The notes below the pieces were generated by a model. That model ran no database searches. It was not told where the DNA came from and saw only the letters and a list, made by a program, of their open reading frames with translations. A stretch of DNA of 64,000 nt from Dipylidium caninum. Taxonomy: Eukaryota; Platyhelminthes; Cestoda; Cyclophyllidea; Dipylidiidae. The stretch covers positions 1-64,000 of the forward strand of contig QEYB01001387.1 of assembly GCA_017562135.1 (NCBI GenBank), written 5' to 3'. The translations under genes and the position numbers were made by a program. This document shows positions 23,258-34,899 of the stretch, piece by piece (within the stretch, counting starts at the first letter, position 1; each line of letters opens with the position of its first letter).

Positions 23258-25548
23258 ATGCTACCTCACTTGCTCCTTCTGTCCACACTTTTCCTCGACA
23301 CTACCTCCGCCTCTGGTCGCAAAGATGACGCAGTTATCAGATTGAAGAAAGGCACAACAAGTGAGTTAATGCTCAATGCACACGGAAGTGTCATTTCGGA
23401 AGTAGAATAGGAATTGGCAGTGGGAGGAGTGAATGTAAATCATTCTCGTTCCTCCACTTCAGGCAACTTGTCCCAAAGTACACAATGTTACGGCAGAAAT
23501 CAGTACCATTGCAAAATACCTCGTGACTCGCGCTCACAATACTTTAATCCTCAAGTGGCCCCTTGATGGGGACATCTGGGAATCGGTTCCACGAGAATCC
23601 GCTTGGACATCAGATTGCTCATCCGAGGCATCTTCAAGCACCGTCTTCAATTGCTCTGTTGTTGGGAGAAACTTGCATTTCAGCTACACACGAATTTCGT
23701 TTGATATGGTCAGGTGCGTAGTACAAATTGCCGGTATACTCTATTCAAATACTGCAGTACTCTCGTAAACATTGGCCATCTATGCATTTGTTCACGTGTT
23801 GTAGAGAAGTGAAAACCGACCGAGCTTACTCCATCTTCAATTTGGTCGTTAATCTTCGTCTCATGCAGCAGGGCGACTCTGTCATACGAATCACGGAAGC
23901 GTCCATTGATGATCCTGAGGTCACGCCGAGCATATTTCACTTACGTATGGGGACGGTGCACTTAAGACAGTCTTTGTTGGTGGATTTCGGAAAGCTTTTC
24001 TAATGATATCATGCCGCATGGAGAAAAGGCGAGGTATGTTCCCCTTTTACTTCCGTCTTAAACATACGCGAATTTGTTTCGCCTTTTGGGGCTTAGCTAA
24101 TCCTCAGTCCTTTCTCTCACCACATTGTGTGCTGCCAAGGGGGCAGGATAATTGTACTAATTGACCATTTCTCTTCAGACTAACGGAAATGGTAGTAACG
24201 AGACTGGTTCGAGGAAAGCATTGGTGCCATAGCGATGTTGAACTTCTGGCAGTTAGGAAAGCGCGATGGCTGTAAATATTATCAGATGAACGTTGTTGCC
24301 CCTTTCATTGGAGTCTAACGGCTACGCGCTGTGAGTCAGAACGAGGAATGTATTGGCAGACGAATGCAACGCTGCAGAGTACCGCACAGGTGATAGGAGG
24401 ACTGACTAAAGCTGCCCAAAGAGGTGGCATTCGCCTACGCCCGTGTCTCAGTCGATGTATGAGCGCGAGTGAAGTCAGCGTGGCGGTAAATTGGAGACTG
24501 TGCTTTCGAAACACAGTCAATAATCCAGATGGACGCTCAGCGCGTAGAAGGTGCCACTTGTTGCAGGAGATTCTTTCACATGGTCCTCTAACGCCGATGA
24601 TCTATTCGATAACTGCATGGAATAGTGGAAGGCCACTTTTCGCTCAGTTTATGAAACCCACTCCATATCAGCCTAGTAGAAGTGTTTTGAAATGCACGGA
24701 ATGGCGGAGAGTAGATTGGGAAATGAAAGGTGGGATGTGGGTCAAAGATTGGAGGTATAGGACTATGGCCAAGTGTTGTGGCTACGTGCCACTTCGGGTT
24801 GATGGTGAGAACAACCGATCCGCCAGGAAGCAATCCACCCGAACCCTACTTCACTGGGTCAGTCGTAGGTAAAAGCATGACCGTACATTAATTGTGGCAG
24901 GTGCCCCCACATTTATTAAATTGTGGTTCTGAGTTGCAACACTGGTGCGTTGAGAGAAGCCTCAAAAAGGCCAACGCATGCGCTTCAGCTCCGCATCATC
25001 TCTTCCGAGTTCATTATTATTATGCTAAGCAACTTGTCCGCTTCTCCAACCACTTTCACATATGGTCTGTGCCGAAGCACCTTTATCCACCCACTTTATT
25101 GCCAAACTAACGCGTATGCATTTGTCATTTCAGACAAATCAAGGGATTTCTACGAAGCAATGAAGAAATTGGTTAGTTGCTAAGTTGGCTGCATATATCT
25201 TGACAGATTCCTCCATATCACCAGCCGTCCTTAGACACTGCCTTCTTCCATAACGTGACACGCTCTAGTGCAGTGATGGGAGCCATTTGGTTTAGTTGCC
25301 CCCTTTGTTTGTTAGTGTCCTGCCCAACGCCTAAGTTGCAAGGACGTTTTCATTGGTTGTCCCGTGCCAGTAGGGTTTCACTTGGGAAACTTTCATGCGC
25401 GAATTAATGCGGACCCACCTAGTAAATGCAACATGCAATTGAGTGCTGACAAAATAGTATTATTATATCGTATATTATAATATTATTAACACCTTTTATT
25501 CACTCTTGTTCATGTTCTACTTGTTTACAGCTACGCCAACGTGAGTGA
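23258..25548 (+). pseudogene. S1A, S-family gene with two single-base frameshifts
   Basis: Exons by comparison with S1B: 23258-23360 (signal peptide MLPHLLLLSTLFLD), 23463-23713, 23805-24033, 25134-25171 and 25531-25548. All splice sites are intact. Exon 2 has an extra T (AACTTGTCCC against AACTGTCCC), which throws the mature part out of frame, and exon 3 lacks a C (GTCACGCC against GTCACCGCC). Everything else would encode the same secreted glycoprotein as S1B, including sequons NVT and NCS. Because both lesions are one-base length changes in short runs, I cannot tell a true pseudogene from consensus error. Confidence 0.75.
25453..25489. repeat. AT-rich imperfect palindrome in the last S1A intron
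   Basis: AATAGTATTATTATA and its near complement TATTATAATATTATT surround a TCG. The element is repeated unchanged in segment B (52310-52347). Confidence 0.6.
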
Positions 25549-26550
25549 CGAGCAAGGCGTCATCATCGGAGCTGAACATCTGCGGCCTCCGCAATTGCTG
25601 AGCAATGGAATTTGTAAAGTGACGCCATTTGCCGATACATGCACCAGTGTACAATGTGGGGCGCCATTCAACCATCTTTCTGTGGGATGAGTAGTGCTGA
25701 AGTGAGAGCAGTTTGCAGTTTGGGGGAAAGCCAAATGAATTCAACGCACAGGGGTTACGGTTAGTCAAGGAGGACAAGAAAATGGTTAACGGAGAGGTTG
25801 GGTAGGTTCTGTCCTCATTGCGGCACCGAATAAAACAGATGCAGGAGTGCCAGAGAACAGGTTCTTCAGTCGTAGAAGGTTGAGGCACGAATGTGTCGAG
25901 GAAAGATGCTTTCGTGTGTTTGTTGCGTAGACGAGTCAAATGCATTTAGTAGTTAGGCTGCCTCCTGATGGGTTTGTTCTGCAGAAAGTGAAATAAACGC
26001 ATGAGGCTTGAGCAGTGCCAGTTCCCACTGTAATCAAGCTGCCATTTGTCACAACATTCTCCACTGTAGTCTAATCCTCATATTGACGGTGGTGGAAATC
26101 TGCAACTTCATTTGTGTGTGTTAGGCGCTTATCACAAACCGTTCTAGCGTGGGATTAGAGTCGCACTTCCGGTTGTTGAAAGGATGCGGGTGTAAATCAA
26201 TCACAATACAACAGTTTTAACTCGAACATTTTGATGATGATGGTCATGCATTGGCTGCAAACAAGGAAGAATGAGATTTAACTTGTCGTAGTGTCCATCT
26301 CTCACTCACAGAACGCAGCATGGGTTGTAGCAAATATAGTCCGACTAGTCGGTGTTTCATGCTTTTAACAGTGTCCTGCATTGGAATGATACTAGTCCGA
26401 CATTTTTGGTGTTTTGATGTGAAGACTACCGCAACTCACTAAATTAATAACCGCGTTTAGACACATGCCTTCAGCAGCGCCCAGCACCGATGTCAGCCGC
26501 ATTCGTAAACGACGTGGAATGAGGCAGTGTGTGTCGGCGTGATGGCGTTG
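25549..26550. other. S1A 3' flank
   Basis: Contains AATAAA motifs near 25828 and 25992 that could serve S1A. A frame downstream of the terminal exon stays open in both A and B but is out of phase with exon 4, so I take it as untranslated. Confidence 0.4.
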
Positions 26551-26557
26551 GAGGTGT

Positions 26558-26862
26558 AGAGAATATCATTTAGGTTTCGACATCGTGAAAGAAATGCTAG
26601 CGTTGAGGCGGATGGTGAGAAGGAGATTGCAATCGGTGTTATGGATGAGGATGAGGATGACTGCGAAGGTGACGACGATGATTTGGCCGACGTGAGGAGT
26701 CTTATGCTTAATTTGACCCGAGCACGCTATGCTACAACATACCAAACCAAAACTTCTCGGCTAACAGTTATCGACTTAACTGTGCTGCTTACCTTTTGGC
26801 ACGGATTATCTTCATCGGGAAGTAAGTGGAAGTCACCTTCAGTAAATAAAACACGCAATTAA
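26558..26862 (+). pseudogene. D block, acidic exon-like ORF
   Basis: After an AG at 26559-26560 a frame stays open for about 100 codons and contains ASVEADGEKEIAIG and the acidic run DEDEDDCEGDDDD, ending SVNKTRN-stop. Relics with the same GEKEIAIG or acidic signature occur on the minus strand at 36150-36320 and 8780-8910. An S terminal-exon match (CCA CGC CAA CCT CAG TAA) follows at 26957-26974. No start codon or signal peptide is evident; function unknown. Confidence 0.4.
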
Positions 26863-26989
26863 ATGCCCACGAAATGTGATACTGGGTGATTTCAACCGCT
26901 ACTGTTGCCCTATTCTTCCTTCTTTCTTCCTATTCCCTTTTCACACTTAACTTCAGCCACGCCAACCTCAGTAATGAGCCACAAACCAT

Positions 26990-27508
26990 CATCTGACTCT
27001 ACACACTGGTGTTAGCTAATGGGAGAATAAGTAAAATACTTTGGCCATATAGGCCTTCTGTTGCCTCGGCTTGCCTTTCATTTCCTTCTCTCATTACCAC
27101 TTGCTCTATGTTACATTCGATTGATTCGACTGTGCGGAGTGAGGGAAGGATTACGGCTTCAAGCAATCCAAGTTGCACTTTGATGTTGAGGAGCAGCGGT
27201 TTACAGATGCATTGGGTGGAGTTGTTCACGTACTCGAAGTGCGTATGAGGGAGATGTTGTCCGAAATCGCGTTGCAGTATAGTGTTGCGGGGACAGAAGT
27301 AGCATTGTGTCAACTTGCCTCAAGCGGTGACATCTCCCCACCTGCGAAACTCAGTCACACAGGTGAACGTGAGTGGAGAGAGCTTGTGAGAAATTTGGAG
27401 GACTCATGCCGTAGGATGTGTAGCCTGTTGCAGAAGTTCCTTTCTCTTCGGCATTCACATTCCTTACTGCCATTGGGAGATGTGCGGCAGGCTGTTTGCA
27501 GGAGTTAA
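26990..27508 (+). pseudogene. K block in segment A
   Basis: The open frame ending at 27508 has 111 codons: LGGVVHVLEVRMREM, LSEIALQYSVAGTEVALC, SSGDISPPAKLSHTGERE and a charged tail RNLEDSCRRM. The first residues are not preceded by a clear start. The frame is kept in segment B (54033-54368) and, in part, in strongly diverged minus-strand copies (14.4 kb). It could be an exon of an unrecognised gene. No catalytic motif or membrane segment is visible. Confidence 0.4.
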
Positions 27509-27509
27509 G

Positions 27510-28220
27510 CTCCTTACCAAAATTGTGGGGACTGAGATGAAAACAGAGCCACCTTACCTCTCGCACATATCTCTCGACACTAATTACTGTGAGTCCACAG
27601 TGACGATTAATTAAGTGCCTTTTTAGACTAAGTAGGCTTTATTCTTAACAACAGTCGGCCCTCTGCACCCACCTCTACTGTCCTACTGAATGAAAGAGCG
27701 TCGACTAGTTTTCACCAATGTTTACTAGGAAGAGCATTAATAAATAGTCATTGTCTTGAAAAGTGTGTTGCTTAGCAGTCGTAGGGGCCACTGAGGTAAG
27801 TTAAGGCGAAAACTACTCCCTCATTGTGAGTTCGGGTCGCCGAAATAAGGTGTGATAAAGGCATCAGGGAGAAGGGAGAGCAAGCAATAACTTGCAGTTG
27901 CAATTCAACCCGTTTGCTACATCTCGCAACATTTGTCGGCTTTGATTACTTGTGTCTCTTTGCTAGCATGAATTCTCCATTAATTTGTGCACCAAGTTGT
28001 GATATCCATGTGCGAGCAATGAATTTACGTAGCCCTCCTCACAACCGGCCTGAGACGCATCCTTATTAGTAAGGCTGCGCATTTTGTTCAAGCAAGCAGT
28101 TGGTGTGAGATGGCGAGCTGAGCCGGAGGGGACAACGCGATTTCACCTCTGCGGAAACGCATCGTCCCACCCAATCAATCCTGCGTGCTCAAAGGAAACT
28201 TAAGAGAATATTCGCGTTAA
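27510..28220 (+). pseudogene. Degenerate exon 1 region of the S3 cluster
   Basis: Around 28010-28065 the cctgagacgcatccttattagtaag text corresponds to gtctgagacacatctttacaagtgaag of the signal exon at 46.5 kb (minus strand). No open signal peptide remains. Otherwise no coding content. Confidence 0.4.
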
Positions 28221-30285
28221 TTTGGAAAATGCGCACAACAAACACCTGGGTACTCTCCTCGTCAGCGTACTTCCTTTTCATTTTCTTGTATTCCTGCAGG
28301 GCACCGATAGGTTTTCTTCGATCGTCGTTGTCAACGATATCCTTAGTCTCTCTTCCGACTTCCCTGGTTCGCATAACGCTATCCTACATACTGCCGTTCT
28401 GTCACCAGCATTTGCACCCACTCACGGCGGTAGTATCAAAGGCTCTATAAATAATAACGCTTAGGATAAATGTGAAAATATCGGAAAGGTCAATGGCTTG
28501 AGAAATAGCAATTTAGGAGGAGAAGGCGGGGACCATTGATGCCGTCAACGGAGTTTGAGTAGAGAATGACTTTCTCTGATAATTTACTACTCACAGCGTG
28601 TGAGTAACTTTGCGTTGTCTGCTTCTTCACAGCACCATCTACCATCTCCTCACCACCAATGGCCACGACAGTTATTTCGACATTAATTTCTATCATTCTC
28701 ACACTCACTCGTTTCATTTGAGACCAGCTTGGTACCTGACGTCACCCACATGTCAAAATGGCCTGACATGAGTCAGAGAGTTGGTAATGAGGATCTGTCT
28801 CAACGTGGCTGTCCTCCTTTCGCTTGCGCACATCCTCACTGCCTCATGCCAGGCGAGCTGTTGATGCAGGTGACGTGGAGAAGCAGGCAATGAACATCAC
28901 TTTATCAAATAAACTGCTCTTGCCAGTACCTGCCACTGGAGAGCACGAAGATTTGAATGGTGCGAAGTGCGTTTTGAGTTCTGCTAATACTCGTACACTT
29001 TTGTCTGCGGATCGCATGCCCATTGTGAAGTCGAATTGGTTCTTTATTGTGAAGCTGTTGCGATGATCGGGAGTACTTAGTGTGCTATGCGGCATGTTCG
29101 CTTTCCACCTCATCCCAGCCTCATTCACGCGTGGTCTGTGAAGTAGCCACTTTTATCAGTGTATTCTTTGTCATTTCAGGCGAATCAATGGATTTCAATC
29201 GTTTTCGGTGGAAACAAAGGGAAAAACTGTTCATTTGCTTGGCTGCATATATTTCGAGAGATCCCTCCACTGTCAACAATGTCCAGAAACACAATGCATT
29301 CTTTCATGACGCAGACGCGTATTGACTCTGTGATGAATTGATGGTGTTCCATTAACGACAGATTATTTTTGACTGCTCTTAGAGCTTAAGTTGCAAGTGG
29401 TATTTATGAGCTACTCTGTGTGAGTAGCGTTGGGACTTGCGAAAATTTCACGACGAACGAATGAGATTGAGTCAGTATTTCCCTTTAGTTTTTCTACAAA
29501 AACTAGGTGATATGTCCGGTGCCTCATTGGGACTCTCACATACCCTCCCATTGCAACCCTGTTCATTCCATCCACGCGTCACGTCACACAAGCGACCAGA
29601 CTTGGGCCATTGAGAAGGACAAGTTCAATTCTCCGAGTATGTCCACAACAACATCATATGCATTTGTTCGCACAGAGTTGTCAATTTTCTTCCATGAAGT
29701 AATGGGAAAAATGGTTGGTTGCACTAACCTAGAAAAATTCTCTCTCCATTAATTCTACTAATTCCACCACAATGGCTTCCGTGTCATGACGCACACAGAG
29801 TTGAGCAGACTTGATGCTATAATCTTTTTGGTATTTTGTTGCTCTGACCGTGTGAAGTGAATCAACTCGCCTAACCTAGGCCATTGCCTACGGCCCCTCC
29901 CCTCCGTTCGAGTGGCATCCCATCTCATCCGAGACCATCAAAATATGCTTACCAGGATGTTTACTTCTCTACAGCACTCATGCCACCTCGGCATGGCTGT
30001 GTGGAGAATTACACTTTTCTGCTCACAGGTTGCTGCAGAACTGAACCATGTCCACTTGTTATTTCAGAAGCTACAAGCGCTTGCTGGGGCAACAATAGGG
30101 AGACTGGCAAGTTGGTTACTTCCACATATCCCTTTTGAACGCCCTGCATTCTCTCCACTTACCCAGCCACTATGCCTCTTGTCATGAAGAAGTCACAGAT
30201 TCGTGCACATTCTTGGCAATAGTGTTCTCGCACTTACCCTGTTTTGGCATGACTGCACCCTTATTTGGCAATTCTCTTGCCTCAG
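28220..30285 (+). pseudogene. S3 cluster A: decayed exon-like pieces
   Basis: Several S-type pieces follow one another without a usable frame: an exon-2-like piece after CCTGCAG at 28300, a P-type piece at 28800-29066 (VLSSANTRTLLSADRMPIV) split from its leader by one base, an exon-4-like piece after CATTTCAG at 29180 (GESMDFNRF, compare DKSRDFYEA) with a lost donor, another after CGCACAG near 29680 (ELSIFFHEVMGK) and a third after TTTCAG near 30067. This reads as several successive gene copies collapsed into relics. The same series occurs in B and, inverted, in C. Confidence 0.45.
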
Positions 30286-30470
30286 TGTCACATTTCTCGC
30301 CCTACTTTAACCGTGAAATTGACGAAAAGATGATAAGCTATCCGGGGTCAGAAGGTGGGACCTATCCACACCTGCCAGTCCACGAATGTCTGCTCCCATT
30401 ACATGTTTGTCACGGTGCTTCACCACACACTACCCTAATCCGTGTGCTAGAGCGTATTATTCTCACCAAG
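30286..30470 (+). pseudogene. R3 exon-like block in A
   Basis: The segment after TGCCTCAG ends CTCACCAAG/GTAAAT, a good donor. Its last codons (TLIRVLERIILTK) resemble the end of S2 exon 3 (INRIIFDVLRGILL), suggesting an exon 3 of another S paralog. In A the frame stays open through the donor into a 164-codon ORF, but only because of small insertions absent from B and C. Confidence 0.4.
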
Positions 30471-31029
30471 GTAAATGATTTCCCCGCATATCATTTTTCC
30501 CTTTACCTTGGGACTATGACCGCCAATCCACGGAGATGCGTAGCAGTATGGATGACAGCCGACATGCCCTGTTTATATTGGCCGAATTTACCTCCTTTGA
30601 TACAGGTGAGGCACGTTACCTACGAGTAACTAAATTTTTAGACGATAGTGCAACATTGGGAAGAAATAGGGCAATACTGTGAAAGTAAGTAAGTATGCCT
30701 CCTCTCCTGTGAGAAGACCACCTCATCGGCAGAAGCACAAGTGGCAGATCTCTTTCATATTCACCGAGTGGTCGTTCGAAGACCGTTGCTTTGACGTGGA
30801 CTAAAGCCAAGCTTCTTCTATTCCGGTAATGCATGTGGATTCCTTAGTAGCCTCTGCAAGACACTATGTCGGTTCCAACAAAATTGTGTGAAGGTGCAGG
30901 TGCTGCCGACAGTGTGTTTTCCATCATCCAGACCACTTTCAATGCGTTCTCGACATGAATTCGGGAGGAAGAAATCAGTTTCACCTTAAGTTGGTGGCTG
31001 CGTTCTGTTGCCCAGTGGTGGAATTACCT

Positions 31030-31170
31030 GTCAACAAATAGACAATGTACATTTCTTTGTAATGCCCTATTTCGTTGTTGAGGCGCAGTCGAGTTGCTGA
31101 TTGCTCACCAAAAGGTTTTGATGTTCTTGACATAGGTAGCGGAGAGAATGAGAAAATAACTGGAGACAGT
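31030..31170 (-). repeat. W block in segment A, minus strand
   Basis: Reverse complement of 43440-43590: the ggtgagcaatcagc text and the tatttgttgacag/gtaatt donor site lie on the minus strand just upstream of S2A. An extra base near 31118 interrupts the frame that is open in C. Confidence 0.5.
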
Positions 31171-31636
31171 TTTCATTCACATTTCGCCAACTAAAACACA
31201 ACTGGCGCTCTTTCGTCTCACTTGTCTCGGTGATTCAAGTCTGTGTTATTAGACGTCCCTTCTCCTCAGAACACAACTATCGCCACAGAACTCGATGGTT
31301 TTGGGGGAAGGCACAAAAATTGGCTTCATCGTCTCCATCTGCAATGAGCTGGAGGGCGATCCTGCGCAGTTCCTGCCAGCATCTGCAAGATAAACCAAAT
31401 CACAAACTGTCATTGCGCGGCCAATTCACCACTGGCTTTTGCCACCAACCAGATTAAACTATATAATAACTAGATTACGCTGACTGCGTTTTCGTTGTTT
31501 TAATCATTCAGCCAACACACACTTCACCCTTCTACTCTATTGCCGCCTACTTTTGAGTTCAAACGTTTCATAACTACTGTGATGTTTGTGACTGCCCACC
31601 AATGTGTGAAATCAAAGACACAAACATGCTTTAAGG

Positions 31637-31642
31637 TATAAA
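31637..31642 (+). promoter_or_regulatory. TATA box of S2A
   Basis: TATAAA within TTTAAGGTATAAATTG, 50 nt before the ATG at 31687. Confidence 0.7.
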
Positions 31643-31686
31643 TTGTACACTGTGCACCAGACCGATCACCACGTTTCGTGAAAGCG

Positions 31687-33803
31687 ATGCTATTTCGCCT
31701 GCTCTTTCTCTCTATGCTCTCTACCACCAATATTGTCAAGGTTGGTAGCGGCCACAACGCAACTATCATAATGCAGACACAAACTAACAAGTGAGTCAAT
31801 ATTTCATGTGAATTGGTACCTCAGGCAACTGTCCCAAAGTGCGCAATCTGACAGTAGAAATGAGTAGCATTGTAAACTACCTTGTGGCTCGCACTTTATA
31901 ATAAAAACCCTCGTCACGTGGCCTGAAAAGGAGACCATCTGGGAATCCTTTCCTGAGGACGCGTTTTGGACTTCCAGTTGCGCAATTGACGGATTGTCAA
32001 ACAAGGACTTTAATTGCTCTGCAGTAGGGCATGATCTGCATTTCAAGTACACACATCGTACACAAGGACGACGTCGGTAGTTTTAGTGAATTCGTCCCCC
32101 ATACTTTATTCTATTCCTTGCATACAAACTAAGAGTATATGTTATTCATGATTGCTAAAGACATGCCATCAATCTATTTTTTTGTAACAGGAGGAAAGTT
32201 GAAATAGCAAAAGCTTATTCCATCTCGAATCTGTCTGTTGACCTGCGTCTCATGCGGCGCAACGATGGGTACATTCAAATCAAGAAGGCGTCTTTCCCTA
32301 ATGTCGAGGTCACTATCAAGCACATTTCGTTGCCCTATACGGTGGAGGAAATTAACAGAATAATATTCGATGTACTTCGTGGGATTCTCCTGAGATCATC
32401 CTGTCGCATACAACTAATGAAAGGTATGCACTGATTACACTTCCATATGTTGATTGATTAAATTTGCACCCCTCGTTAGGGCCTTAGTTGCTTCCGCCCT
32501 CCCCCTTTCACCTCTTCCTGTGTCTACATCTTGGTCAGACTACCCCACTAAGAGGGCAATCCTAGGCTGATGGACATGGCTCCATGTAGGAACGTTGAGA
32601 CAAAATAAGAGCTTTAAGCTAAAATGACATTTGCACACTGAGGAAGGCATCAGGGCTGCGAATAGGCCTGCCTGCACGTAGCAGGCCTTTCTCCCTAAGT
32701 CCGGCAATCAGAAGTAAGCAAATACATCAGTTGGACCTGGTCAAGCACCCGAAGCCAGCACGGAGAAGTGTGATGCCGAAAATGTCACGAAGACAGTAGA
32801 AGGACTGTGCCTTCTTGCCTGAAGTGGTGACCTCTGCCAATCTCCGAACCTGAAGAGAGCAATGGACATGGTGATGACCGATTCCAGGAGGTTCTTTCAT
32901 TCCGCCATACCACACCGATGGTCATATGCTCAGCGTTCTGCACCAAAAGCCTAGAAGGATGTATTTCACTGGCACCGGTTACGGAAGCGTAGAATGCATG
33001 ATGAAACGTGAGCAGTCGTTGAAATGGTGAGCGTTTGGAACGGTTGCCAACTGTAGGGCCTGTCTACCACTTTGGCTTGACGAACGTAGTCATATGGCCT
33101 GTTTGGAAGGTGCACTCTTCAGCAAAACACTGCTAAATAAAGAATGGACATGACTGTACAAGGGCTGTGGTATTTGACTCAAGTCTGTTTATTAAAGTTC
33201 TTTGTTGCAATTGGCATTTGAGGTGATTCTACCACCCCAAATTAGGTTTCGTAGGTTAGCGCCTACGGGAGCCCATCACGTGGCCCATTTCCTTCCCAGT
33301 CCATTCCATCTTATCGCATCGTGAACATTCAGAAATGAATGATTTGGATGTTCTCTGATTCGCCGCACGAATGCTACGTTAAGAAAGATAATTTTAACCT
33401 ACTAACTCACTTTTCGTTTCAGTGGATCAAGTCGACTTTCATAAAGCAATGCAAAATCTGGTCAGTTGATAACTTGCACATATGTACACGATTTCCTCCC
33501 TGATCTCTCTTATCCAACCACAATGCCTACTGACACTACGTAGATACACGGTAATGCAGATTTGTTCCGGTAAAGTTTTGGTGATGTGAGCTACGTAAGT
33601 TGACTGTCCACAAGTACGAGTCACAATTTTCATCCCAAAGTAAAAGGAAAACCCATTTCACTGGAGAAATACAAGTAGTCAGAGCGAACAAATGCAACGA
33701 TATGTATCTAAGGCGGAGTAATTTGTAAACGCCCGTTATTCCACGCCCTCCTTTTTATCTAATGACTTTATAACATTTTCTTTAGCGTAAGCAAAGCCAG
33801 TGA
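31687..33803 (+). pseudogene. S2A, S-family gene with frameshifted exons 1 and 2
   Basis: Exons by comparison with S2B: 31687-31790, 31825-32076, 32191-32423, 33423-33460 and 33786-33803, with the same splice sites; intron 1 is only 34 nt. Exon 1 has one extra base (AATGCAGAC against AATCAGAC) and exon 2 two extra bases (CACTTTATAATAAAAACCC against CACTTATAATAAAACCC). Exons 3, 4 and 5 are intact, and here the exon 4 acceptor TTTCAG is kept, unlike in S2B. The product would be the S2 secreted glycoprotein but for the frame errors. Confidence 0.75.
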
Positions 33804-33859
33804 AGAGGGAGCAATGCTCGTCGGAGTGTCCATCAATGGTCTCGACACTTGCCTGTACC

Positions 33860-33865
33860 AATAAA
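33860..33865 (+). terminator. Polyadenylation signal of S2A
   Basis: AATAAA in TGTACCAATAAAAAG, 57 nt after the stop codon. The same motif follows S2' (14181) and S2B (60716). Confidence 0.65.
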
Positions 33866-34169
33866 AAGTGATTGATTCTAGTCAACAATTTTTCAATGGG
33901 AAGCTAGTGGTAGGAAACTGAGGGTAGACTGTCGTTGAGAAAGAAGCTTACTTATTCTAAGAGGGATCGAGAGAAATATCGCGTGCGTCAGCTTTCGAAG
34001 CGTGAGGTACGTTGGGTAGACTCTGTTGCCATCTCGGCACCACATTTGTGGTAAAGAGATTAATTCGTGCAAACAACATGCAAGACACCCCTCCTAATGC
34101 CAGAAGAAGAAGCAGAACTCATACGTCAGGCTACACATCCTGCAGCATGAGTCTCCCCGTGTCCCAAGG

Positions 34170-34720
34170 TGTGAGATTAGGAACCTCATGTTCCAACTTC
34201 TCTTCGCGCTGCCTTCGCTCACGTCCATGAACCCGAGTGAGTTTCGGAAGTGAGCAGATGTCACGCCATCCGGCTAGTCGACACAGTGATACGTTGACAC
34301 TCGCAACACTTTACTGCACTGCAAGTTGGGGAACTGTCTTCCCCACACGCACTTCGAGTCCGTGAACATCTCCACCCAATGAGTCTGTCGTCAGCTAGTC
34401 CCCAGCATTCTTTGGAATGATCAACGAAGTGCAACTTGGAGTATTAGCAGCCGTAATGCTTTTCTCACTACGCACCATTCCATCCTTATTAGGGTCGATT
34501 TATTGCGATGCAAACCAAATGGTAAGCAGAGGAATAGGTGAAAAGCAAGGCCCGTCAGCTGCAGGCACTTCTGATTAGCGCATATACTTACTCTCCCCCA
34601 TAAGTTAACACCAGTGTGCACCTTCTCTTGCCCGTATGTAATGTGATGCCTGTATGGCAAATAAGCCTTTCTTGTTCGTTTTCCACCGCGATGTAAATTA
34701 TACTTGGTGGGGCATCGAAA
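34170..34720 (-). pseudogene. S4 exon 3 and K relics, minus strand
   Basis: On the minus strand, sequence like the S4 exon 3 end (compare 61.5 and 14.85 kb; the stretch reads through GAGAGTAAGTATATGC, a donor-like GTAAGT) is followed by a K copy at about 34500-34170, with CATTGGGTGGAGATGTTCACGG matching the K signature. Frames are interrupted. High identity with segment B ends inside this unit near 34630. Confidence 0.4.
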
Positions 34721-34899
34721 CGGTCAAAAAAATCCCCTCCACTCAGCTATATGAATGTTCATGGAAAGTTGACGACTGAATAAGATCTCTGTTTTCTTAC
34801 ATCTTTACTAACTTTAACATTGACTAAGAGGGTAGAATTTACTAACTCTTGTAGAAGACAAACACAAAAAGGGTAACGAGGAGTTCAACAAAGATAGTA

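Larger units (their letters stand above)
20700..34630 (+). repeat. Segment A of the large direct duplication
   Basis: Collinear with 47480-61485 (segment B) at a separation of about 26.86 kb: U at 22913 and 49766, exon 5 of S1 at 25531 and 52388, D at 26641 and 53501, exon 5 of S2 at 33786 and 60642. From about 21.5 kb onward the copies are nearly identical; the first 800 bp are clearly less alike. Identity falls abruptly after about 34630. It contains S1A, D, K, the S3 cluster and S2A. Confidence 0.9.

Noticed and set aside
24348..24872. 174-codon ORF in the long intron 3 of S1A
   Set aside because: Longest single ORF in the window, but it lies within an intron, has no signal peptide or recognisable domain, and is frameshifted in B by one base. 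Probably chance.
25553..25760. Cysteine-containing frame after the S1 terminal exon (VSDEQGVIIGAEHLRPP...)
   Set aside because: Open in A and B, but it needs a phase-2 entry that exon 4 does not provide, whereas the phase-0 frame ends in the five-codon tail shared by all copies.
30135..30629. 164-codon ORF in segment A
   Set aside because: It is open only because A has several small insertions relative to B and C. Only the R3 part has a conserved frame.
34012..34230. Short ORF near the S2A 3' flank
   Set aside because: No paralogous frame in B; noncoding flank.
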